From Caldithrix sp. (lineage in GTDB: Bacteria > KSB1 > UBA2214 > DYKH01): a stretch of 7,822 nt of DNA. Positions 1 to 5,993 of the stretch are shown here, one piece after another. The stretch lies in the NCBI GenBank assembly GCA_020722685.1, contig DYKH01000172.1, forward strand, positions 1 through 7,822, written 5' to 3'. The notes below the pieces were generated by a model. It did not search any database. It was not told where the DNA came from and saw nothing but the letters and a program-made list of their open reading frames with translations. The translations under genes and the position numbers were made by a program. Position 1 is the stretch's first letter. Each line of letters begins with the position of its first letter.

Positions 1-151
1 AAAAGTTCTGGGCTATCTGGCCTTGGTTTTGCCGCAAAATTCAGGATGAAACATGTCGCAATTTGTGAAGTCCCACGCAAGAAATTGTGCTGTCCGGCTG
101 AGATTGAACTATTTCCAAAATGTTTGGGAAGCTAGTCCACTCCTCTGTCTC

Positions 152-180
152 TATTCCAAGCTTAGGAAATATACCAAGCT
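152..180 (+). promoter_or_regulatory. Possible operator: imperfect dyad plus direct repeat upstream of cas10
   Basis: TATTCC at 152-157 is mirrored by GGAAATA at 165-171 around an AAGCTTA core, giving an imperfect dyad with one extra A. The heptamer CCAAGCT occurs at 156-162 and again at 174-180, 18 bases apart. A TATACC hexamer at 170-175 could be a -10 element, but there is no recognisable -35 at the proper distance. The site lies about 45-70 bases before the cas10 start, a plausible position for transcription control. Chance occurrence in AT-rich leader DNA is a real alternative. Confidence 0.2.
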
Positions 181-210
181 ATTTGCAACCAGTTTTCCCC
201 GAATGAGGAT

Positions 211-215
211 GGAGG
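211..215 (+). promoter_or_regulatory. Shine-Dalgarno of cas10
   Basis: GGAGG stands 7 bases before the ATG at 223. This is a near-ideal ribosome binding site and is the main reason for choosing that start. The first gene of the operon therefore has its own strong initiation signal, whereas the later genes depend on coupling as well. Confidence 0.8.
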
Positions 216-222
216 CTAGCAC

Positions 223-1902
223 ATGATTTTTGCATTGCTTTTTGAAATCAATGGGATCCAACAATATCTGTTTGCCTCAGGCAGGTTGCGCGATGTGATC
301 GGTGCTAGCGAACTCTTGGATCTACTTACCAATGAAGGTGATCAAAGCAATTTGCTTGATGCCGTGAAAAATCAGGTTCCAAGTGGCAATGATATCCAGT
401 TTTCCCGAAGAGCGGGAGGGGCTTTCTACGCCTTTTGTTCTGAATCTGGACCGTTGAAACAATTTCTGGCGCTTTGGACCTTGGTGGTGCAGCAATGGGC
501 TCCAGATATTTCTTATAATATTGGTTTTGGTCTGGGGGAGGCTCACCCAGAGGCGTTCCAAAATGCGCGCGATGGCCTCAGGAATGATCAAAGCCGCCAG
601 AGGCCGTATATTCCCGTCGCAGTACAGGTTGCTGAACGCAGTCAACGTACCGGTAATGTGGCGGTTACTAGAAGCTCAAAAGATGGCACGATTGATGCTG
701 CTACCAGGCGCAAGAAGGCTTTTGCCGACACGAGTCGGGCTGGATTTATCGGTCGCTTTTCGCCGGAGGACTGCAGTCTTGGTTGGCGCGACTGGCCTCT
801 GGATATGGATGCTGCGGAAGACGATGCCAAGCAGTTTCGATCTTTTCCTTTCCTCGGCGAAGATCGGACCGTCGCCCTGATTCACGCCGATGGAAATGGG
901 CTCGGACAGATTTTGCTCAATATTAATAAAGCCGTAAAAACACATCCTGAAATTTTCATGGACGCCTATCAGCAATTGTCAAAGCTTATTGAAAAAAGTG
1001 GCATCTATGCGGCACGGCAGGCTACTCGTGAAGTGTTAGTTCCTGCTCGGGATGAGGGTAGACCATTGCCAGCCCGACCTATACTGCTGGGTGGTGAGGA
1101 CATGATTGTCATCGTACGTGCCGATATTGCATTGGATTACATCAATGTTTTTGCGCGTGCCTTTGAAGAGGAAAGTCGTCGGCAACTCAAGCAAATGGCA
1201 AGACTCGGCATTGATTTGCCAAAACGCCTGACTATGGGATTTGGCGCCGTTTTCTTGCGCGCTAATCAACCATTTCACATGGGGATTAGCCTTGCTGAAG
1301 AACTTATGGCCCAAGGAAAAAATGCCGCCAAGTCGCTTGATGCGGAAAACCCGGCCGCTACTCTTCAGTTCCAGCGGATAACTGCCAGTTTAGTAGATGA
1401 CTATGAAACAATATTGGAGCGACAACTCACTCATCGCGATGGCAAAATCCTCTACTGCGATACTCTCGGCGCTTATTATTTGGACGACGCTACGCCAGGT
1501 CCGTCTGAATCATCCAACAGCGCCCCCCGTCTTGCAGATCTTCGTGATCTGGCAGAACTCCTCGGCTCCCCCGGCATGGCAAGAGGTCCAACTCGCCAGT
1601 TGCTGACACTGATTGGTTTATCACCGACTGAGGCCCGGGCTCGCTACCGCCGCTGGAGACAGTTGATGAAGGAAAACAATCAGGCGCAACTCAACCGATT
1701 TGATGGACTTATGGCGAGTCTGCTTCAAGTCGAAGAGTTATCCGAAGATCTGCCTTATGGTCCTGCAAAGGATTTATCCCGTGGCGGCGACCAGTATGAT
1801 CCAGGGGGGATACGCTTTAGTCCCCTGGCTGACGCCTTAGCCATTGCCCATATAAGCCGAGTTAGTGGCGCTCAAAAACGAGCTGGAGAAGACGCAGCAT
1901 GA
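223..1902 (+). CDS. Cas10, type III-D, HD-less, with GGED palm motif
   Basis: Large subunit of a type III CRISPR effector complex; in the family it senses bound target RNA and makes cyclic oligoadenylates from ATP, and often cuts DNA through an N-terminal HD domain. At 559 residues it is short for the family. The protein begins directly with the first palm domain (INGIQQYLF at 9-17, then VIGASELLDLL and an AGGAFYAF strand), so the HD nuclease is absent. The second palm carries the metal-site strand IHADGNGLG (D223) and the hairpin GGED at 290-293, where the usual GGDD has E for the first D. A typical third element, PFHMGISLAEELMAQGKNAAK, follows. I see no CxxC pairs, so the usual zinc finger seems missing. 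A Ser/Pro-rich linker near 420-440 leads into a C-terminal helical domain. It is soluble, with no membrane segment. Its stop overlaps the next start (ATGA). Cyclase activity is inferred, since an acidic residue is kept. Confidence 0.92.
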   Translation: MIFALLFEINGIQQYLFASGRLRDVIGASELLDLLTNEGDQSNLLDAVKNQVPSGNDIQFSRRAGGAFYAFCSESGPLKQFLALWTLVVQQWAPDISYNIGFGLGEAHPEAFQNARDGLRNDQSRQRPYIPVAVQVAERSQRTGNVAVTRSSKDGTIDAATRRKKAFADTSRAGFIGRFSPEDCSLGWRDWPLDMDAAEDDAKQFRSFPFLGEDRTVALIHADGNGLGQILLNINKAVKTHPEIFMDAYQQLSKLIEKSGIYAARQATREVLVPARDEGRPLPARPILLGGEDMIVIVRADIALDYINVFARAFEEESRRQLKQMARLGIDLPKRLTMGFGAVFLRANQPFHMGISLAEELMAQGKNAAKSLDAENPAATLQFQRITASLVDDYETILERQLTHRDGKILYCDTLGAYYLDDATPGPSESSNSAPRLADLRDLAELLGSPGMARGPTRQLLTLIGLSPTEARARYRRWRQLMKENNQAQLNRFDGLMASLLQVEELSEDLPYGPAKDLSRGGDQYDPGGIRFSPLADALAIAHISRVSGAQKRAGEDAA

Positions 1903-2528
1903 GTACCTACACGCTAAATATTGATTTTAAAAACTATTGGCATGTTGGTGGTGGGCGAGGCGGCGGTACCGTAGTGGATGCCATCGTGCATCGTGACAGT
2001 TCTGGTTTGCCTGTGGTCCCCGGTCGTCATCTTAAAGGCCTGCTCCGTGATGCCCTGGAACGGGCGAGCGCGTGGGGTTGGTTCGACGGCCAACCCGAAG
2101 CCCAGAATCTTACCGCTCAACTTTTTGGCGAGCGTAGTGAGTCAGATGCGAGTAACCAGTCCAGTGAGAAAAGTCAGAATCCCCGTCCTGGAAGCTTGCG
2201 AATCAGCGATGCACGATTGCCTGCAGACCTTTCTAGCTGGCTCGCCGAAAACAGAGGTGGAGCTCATTTGCGACCGTTGCTTTTTAGACCGCTGTACCAA
2301 ACTGCCGTTGATCACCATACGGGTAGCGCAAAAAATCGTTCTCTACGCGGCATTGAAGCGACCATTCCTATTGCGCTGGCTGCCCATATCGATATCGTCC
2401 CTGGCTATGAGCCCCCAGCAAACTGGCCGAATTATCTGCGTCAGGTCTTGCCCTTGATCGATGCCATAGGCGCTTACCGTACTCGTGGTCTTGGTCGCGC
2501 CGTTCTTGCCTTGGAGGAGACTGCATGA
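1899..2528 (+). CDS. Cas7 (Csm3-like RAMP), single-domain backbone subunit
   Basis: A 209-residue RAMP protein expected to bind the crRNA guide and cut the paired target RNA. N-terminal beta strand and Gly-rich loop (VGGGRGGG, 16-23) are followed by D27 in the segment DAIVHRDSSGLPVVPG, which lines up by eye with the catalytic aspartate region of Csm3, then PGRHLKGLLR at 41-50. Residues of about 75-95 form a Ser/Asn/Gln-rich, probably flexible loop. A RAMP-type middle (VDHHTGSAKNRSLRGIEATIP) leads to the C-terminal glycine loop GAYRTRGLGR at 191-200. The ATG at 1899 overlaps the cas10 stop (ATGA), with GGAG at 1885-1888. In III-Dv systems this domain is joined to Cas5 and Cas11; here it ends at a stop codon that itself overlaps the next start. 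RNase function is inferred from D27. Confidence 0.88.
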   Translation: MSTYTLNIDFKNYWHVGGGRGGGTVVDAIVHRDSSGLPVVPGRHLKGLLRDALERASAWGWFDGQPEAQNLTAQLFGERSESDASNQSSEKSQNPRPGSLRISDARLPADLSSWLAENRGGAHLRPLLFRPLYQTAVDHHTGSAKNRSLRGIEATIPIALAAHIDIVPGYEPPANWPNYLRQVLPLIDAIGAYRTRGLGRAVLALEETA

Positions 2529-4042
2529 TGCGCCAGAGTTTTGCTATCGAACTTTTGGAAGACTGTGTATTCAGTGCATCAGCCGCCACAGAAGGTGGCC
2601 ATGAATCGCTGGATCGCATCCCAGGTGCCGCGCTTCTCGGAGTTGCTGCAGCACGTCTCTATAATAGCCTGGGTTCAGGTGAAGCCTTTACCGTCTTCCA
2701 TTCCGGAAAGTTGCGCTTTAACGATGGGTTACCACTTCGTGACGGGAGCATCGGCTTTCCCGTGCCGCTCTCCTGGCACCATCGCAAGACTGACAAAGTC
2801 CATCAGAACGGACATGTTTTATCTGGTGCCATTTATAATCTACAATTCGGTCCGATACCGCAGGGGAACGACGGACGACCGCCGCAGCCTAAACAGTTGC
2901 GCAAGGGGTACATTCACCTGACCGGTGCATACACTATTCCAAATCGCGAATTACGCCTCAAAACATCCATCAATCCAAAAACTGGCCGCGCCGCTGAGGG
3001 CCAGCTTTTCGGCTATGATGCCCTGTTACGGGGACAACACTTCGCTACCAGTATTGAAGCTGACCCAGATTTTGATCGCTCCTTGTTTCAACGCGTGGTT
3101 GAAGCTCTTAGTGGAGTCAGCTTTCTTGGCCGTTCCCGTTCTGCCGAATATGGTAAGGCTATGGTAAAACCGGTGGAAACCCCCATCATAGAGTATGGTC
3201 CCGCCAGCGGTAACAATCTTGTTCTTTGGTTGCTTTCAGATCTCGCACTCATTGATCAAGCCGGACAACCAAATTTAAACTTGACCCCCGTTTGTCTCGG
3301 AATGCCCGCTAATGCACACATTGTCTGGGATAAGACCTTTCTCCGATATCGACGCTACTCCCCTTGGAATGCTGCACGCCATGGTTATGATCAGGAGCGC
3401 TTGGTATTTAATGCTGGTGGTGTCATTACGCTTAATCTCCCTGAGCCACCTAGCCAGGATATGCTGACAGCTCTCCAGAGCGGGATAGGAGGGCACCGAG
3501 AGGCTGGTCTCGGTCGTGTTTGGGTTAATCCAGCACTTTTGGCGGTGCCGCAGCCCGCCTTTCGTGAACAACCAAAGATTTCCTCTCCTGTTTCTGCTCA
3601 TCCGGTCGATCCGTTGTTAGTATGGCTCGAAGGCCAAGATAGAGATATGGAAACCCAAGCCGAAGAGGCCGCGATGAGAATTGCCGAGGGCTTTCGCAAG
3701 GCTTTAAACAAAGCCCGTTATGCGGCTGGTGTGCCCAAGGATGCCAGCGACTTTGGTCCTTCTAAGTCTCAATGGGGTGCGGTACTGGAGGCGGCCCGCA
3801 ACTATAGTGGTCAAGAACTCTACGAGAAGCTTTTCAATGCCCCTGATGCTGTTATCAAAGATAAAATGCCGGGTTGGAATGTAGAAACTCCTATTCGTCC
3901 CGGTGAATGGAGGAGCCTGGATCGCTGGTTAAAGGACGCGCTCAACTGTGACAGTTATTCGAGCCGCAGCTACGCCTACCTCGTCCGTCAACTTGCCCAC
4001 CGGTTACGTGCTGATACCGAAAAACAAAGACGGAGCGCTTAA
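2525..4042 (+). CDS. Csx10 (Cas5-type RAMP) with C-terminal Cas11-like domain
   Basis: A 505-residue protein of the Csx10 group, the Cas5 member of type III-D, expected to hold the 5' handle of the crRNA next to Cas10. RAMP signs are IPGAALLG at 32-39, GKLRFNDGLPL after it, a first glycine loop LGRSRSAEYGK at 201-211 and a second GIGGHREAGLGR at 320-331, so the RAMP part ends near 345. From about 366 the character changes to charged helix (EDRDM-like acidic start, AEEAAMRIAEGFRKALNKARY), with GPSKSQWG at 411-418 and an Arg-rich end. This 140-residue tail has the size and helical nature of a small subunit (Cas11), so I read the gene as a Cas5-Cas11 fusion; that part is inference. The start overlaps the Cas7 stop (ATGA) behind GGAGGAG at 2513-2519. 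A second in-frame ATG at 2528 is an equal alternative start. Confidence 0.85.
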   Translation: MMRQSFAIELLEDCVFSASAATEGGHESLDRIPGAALLGVAAARLYNSLGSGEAFTVFHSGKLRFNDGLPLRDGSIGFPVPLSWHHRKTDKVHQNGHVLSGAIYNLQFGPIPQGNDGRPPQPKQLRKGYIHLTGAYTIPNRELRLKTSINPKTGRAAEGQLFGYDALLRGQHFATSIEADPDFDRSLFQRVVEALSGVSFLGRSRSAEYGKAMVKPVETPIIEYGPASGNNLVLWLLSDLALIDQAGQPNLNLTPVCLGMPANAHIVWDKTFLRYRRYSPWNAARHGYDQERLVFNAGGVITLNLPEPPSQDMLTALQSGIGGHREAGLGRVWVNPALLAVPQPAFREQPKISSPVSAHPVDPLLVWLEGQDRDMETQAEEAAMRIAEGFRKALNKARYAAGVPKDASDFGPSKSQWGAVLEAARNYSGQELYEKLFNAPDAVIKDKMPGWNVETPIRPGEWRSLDRWLKDALNCDSYSSRSYAYLVRQLAHRLRADTEKQRRSA

Positions 4043-5493
4043 TGATGACCGATACAGATCAGCGACAAGATTACCCTAGCATTTTAAGTGTGGTCCGAGT
4101 CGTTCTTGAAGCTTCTACGCCTCTATCCATCAGTACGGGAAGTCCAGATAACATTTTTGATAGCGCACTGGTTCGTGATGCTAATGGGTTGCCCGCCATT
4201 CCTGGCAGCACCTTGGCTGGAGTGTTGCGCCATCTGTGGATTGACAGCTACGGCGAGGACAGTGCCAACATTATATTTGGTTATCAAAATGGTCAGAATG
4301 CCCAACGATCCCGTTTGTGCATCTCTTGGGGAGTCCTGCTGGATAGTAGGGGGCAAGCTGCTGAAGGTCTCATTCTGGACAATCGACAAAACCATTTGAA
4401 CGATCCAATTTATCGAGAGGCTCTGGCCCAGATTGATGAACCAGTATTCCGGGACAGGGTGCGCCTGACTCATAAGGGGGCTGCAGCGAATACCGGCAAG
4501 TTCGACCGCGCTGTCTTGCCTGCTGGCAACCGCTTTGCCGTGGAGTTGCGTCTATGGTCAAAAGAAGAAGACGATCCTGAGGATTGCAAAAAACTATTGA
4601 ATCTTTTTGCCCATCCCGGTTTTCGCCTGGGGGGTGCCACTCGCAGCGGTCTCGGGCGTATGCGATGTCAAGCACTGCACGAACGACGGTTTGATCTGCG
4701 TAACATTGCTGATCGCGGGGATTTCCTTCGTCTTGGACGCTCACTGACCGACACTGTGCTTCTGCATCAATATCAACCCAATATGAATGCCGACTCATGG
4801 CTTACGGGCACCTTGAAGTTGTCGGCAAAGGGGTTATGGCGTATTGGCCAAGGTAGCAAGGCATTGTCCGCCAGCAGTGACAAACCTGCTGACCTTCTGC
4901 CACGAGTTGAAAAACAGGTTGAATGGAAAGAGGAGAGGGGAATATATGGTCCCGACCGAATATTGCTACCGGGCTCATCCCTCAAGGGCGCTTTGGCGCA
5001 TCGAATGATTTTCCATGCCCGGCGCTTCAGCCAGCAGTGGTGTATGGAAGAAAATCCTGGCTCTCCCGAGGTCTTGCCCGAAGCCCTGTCGTCATTGCTC
5101 GGTGAAGTCAAGGGGGAGGCTGAAACGGGTAGAGCAGGGGCACTGTTCATAGATGATGCGAGCATTCCCATAGAAGCCGTAAAGTTAGGTCGAGTCATGC
5201 ACAATGCCATCGATCGGTTTACCGGCGGGGTTCGTGCCCATATGCTCTTTGAGGAGGAATGCCTTCTTGGGGGTGAGCTTCTCTTCACCATCAGTCTAGA
5301 CAGCAGTCGCTTGGCTCCTGAGCAAACAAGTATTGCCCGCCTCGCGTTGCGCGCTGCCCTCGATGATCTCTGCCAGGGACGTCTGGCTCTGGGATCCCGT
5401 ACCAACACTGGCAATGGGTTTTTTGTTGGCGAACTGATGGGACCGCTCGCTGACTGGCTTCATTCCATAGATACCGAGGAGATCGCCCCATGA
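4042..5493 (+). CDS. Cas7-2x, tandem double Cas7 RAMP protein
   Basis: A 483-residue protein made of two RAMP (Cas7) units in tandem, each expected to cover one crRNA segment and, if catalytic, cut target RNA once. Unit 1 has D40 in the context IFDSALVRDANGLP, PGSTLAG at 54-60 and glycine loop LGGATRSGLGRM at about 196-207. Unit 2 begins near 255 and has PGSSLKG at 310-316, the RAMP signature NAIDRFTGGVRAHMLFEEE, and a C-terminal loop LALGSRTNTGNG at 448-459. D40 matches the Csm3-type catalytic aspartate. In unit 2 the best candidate is D284, in ADLLP, though the alignment there is less certain. The start shares one base with the Csx10 stop (TAATG) behind GGAG at 4032-4035. The second ATG at 4045 is possible. 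The doublet is a mark of the III-Dv/III-D2 group and of the middle of type III-E effectors. Confidence 0.88.
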   Translation: MMTDTDQRQDYPSILSVVRVVLEASTPLSISTGSPDNIFDSALVRDANGLPAIPGSTLAGVLRHLWIDSYGEDSANIIFGYQNGQNAQRSRLCISWGVLLDSRGQAAEGLILDNRQNHLNDPIYREALAQIDEPVFRDRVRLTHKGAAANTGKFDRAVLPAGNRFAVELRLWSKEEDDPEDCKKLLNLFAHPGFRLGGATRSGLGRMRCQALHERRFDLRNIADRGDFLRLGRSLTDTVLLHQYQPNMNADSWLTGTLKLSAKGLWRIGQGSKALSASSDKPADLLPRVEKQVEWKEERGIYGPDRILLPGSSLKGALAHRMIFHARRFSQQWCMEENPGSPEVLPEALSSLLGEVKGEAETGRAGALFIDDASIPIEAVKLGRVMHNAIDRFTGGVRAHMLFEEECLLGGELLFTISLDSSRLAPEQTSIARLALRAALDDLCQGRLALGSRTNTGNGFFVGELMGPLADWLHSIDTEEIAP

Positions 5494-5993
5494 ACCTTGA
5501 AGATCCGGCAACTATTCTGATCGCTTATGAAAAAATTTGCGCTGGCATGGAGGAAAGGATCCGCTTACCCGCCATGCAGTTGGGTGGTTACCAGTTGCAG
5601 GCTGATCATATAGCCGACCCTGACGCCCTTTGGGATACCATAAAGCAGAAGCTTCCCATTCAGGGTTGGTTGCAATTCCAATCTTGGCAAGGGATCTTCA
5701 GCGATCACTTACCCATGCGTGAAGATCATTGGGGATACTTACTTGCCGCTGAGGCCGTTACCGCTGATGGCCTGAGTCTGACTATTGCCCAGGATGGCAG
5801 AGGGGGCTGGATTCTAAGTCGATATCAGCATCTGCCCGATATTGCGGGCATTTGGGACAAGGTCCAGCATTTGACCCACGATGGGCAGGTCTTGAATTAT
5901 CGTCGTTACTGGCATCTCGACCCAGAACAGGGGTACTTGCAGGAGCGCGCCTGCTTCATGGGCTTGGCAAAAAAGGCGGGAGAAACCCAGTGA
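5490..5993 (+). CDS. Csx19-like subunit (TIGR03984-type)
   Basis: A 167-residue soluble protein that I assign to Csx19, a small subunit of unclear role found only with type III-D effector genes. Support is its size, its place between the double Cas7 and the insertion Cas7, and a conserved-looking core: WGYLLAAEAVTADGL in the middle and LNYRRYWHLDPEQGY at 135-149, near an AxFxGLA end. No nuclease motif, metal site, signal peptide or membrane segment is visible. The start overlaps the previous stop (ATGA), with GAGGAG at 5476-5481. In complexes of this type Csx19 is thought to be structural, but I cannot derive a function from the sequence. Family match is from memory of motifs and context, so confidence is lower than for the RAMP genes. 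Confidence 0.72.
   Translation: MNLEDPATILIAYEKICAGMEERIRLPAMQLGGYQLQADHIADPDALWDTIKQKLPIQGWLQFQSWQGIFSDHLPMREDHWGYLLAAEAVTADGLSLTIAQDGRGGWILSRYQHLPDIAGIWDKVQHLTHDGQVLNYRRYWHLDPEQGYLQERACFMGLAKKAGETQ
5978..5982 (+). promoter_or_regulatory. Shine-Dalgarno that fixes the GTG start of the last gene
   Basis: GGGAG lies 7 bases before the GTG at 5990, and that GTG overlaps the Csx19 stop as GTGA. The spacing and the same overlap style as the other junctions favour GTG 5990 over the first in-frame ATG at 6107, which has only a weak purine stretch before it. Confidence 0.65.

Larger units (their letters stand above)
1..222. other. Upstream leader region of the operon, no supported gene
   Basis: This stretch precedes cas10. 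The + frame starting at base 1 is open for 44 codons to a TAG at 133-135, which could be the tail of an upstream gene, but its translation resembles nothing I recognise and an open run of that length is common by chance. I saw no CRISPR repeat unit, no tRNA and no clear terminator hairpin with a T-run. I found no convincing -35/-10 pair. The only local structure is a weak dyad and a short direct repeat around 152-180. The region presumably carries the operon's promoter or the link to an upstream gene, but this is inference. Confidence 0.6.

Noticed and set aside
1..135. Open frame of 44 codons at the left edge, possibly the tail of an upstream gene
   Set aside because: Too short to be significant, no recognisable similarity (no Cas6-like glycine loop), and no way to see its beginning.
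124..188. Sigma-70-like hexamers TTGGGA (124-129), TATACC (170-175) and TTGCAA (183-188)
   Set aside because: No pair has the 16-18 base spacing with a matching partner, so I do not call a promoter.
1978..2457. 159-codon + strand frame inside the single Cas7 gene
   Set aside because: It overlaps the Cas7 frame throughout, has no ribosome binding site of note and has a Cys-rich composition typical of out-of-frame translation.
4773..5414. 213-codon open frame on the minus strand inside Cas7-2x
   Set aside because: It lies antisense within a gene with clear RAMP motifs, and its translation is rich in Ser/Arg/Pro with no recognisable domain, as expected for a shadow frame.
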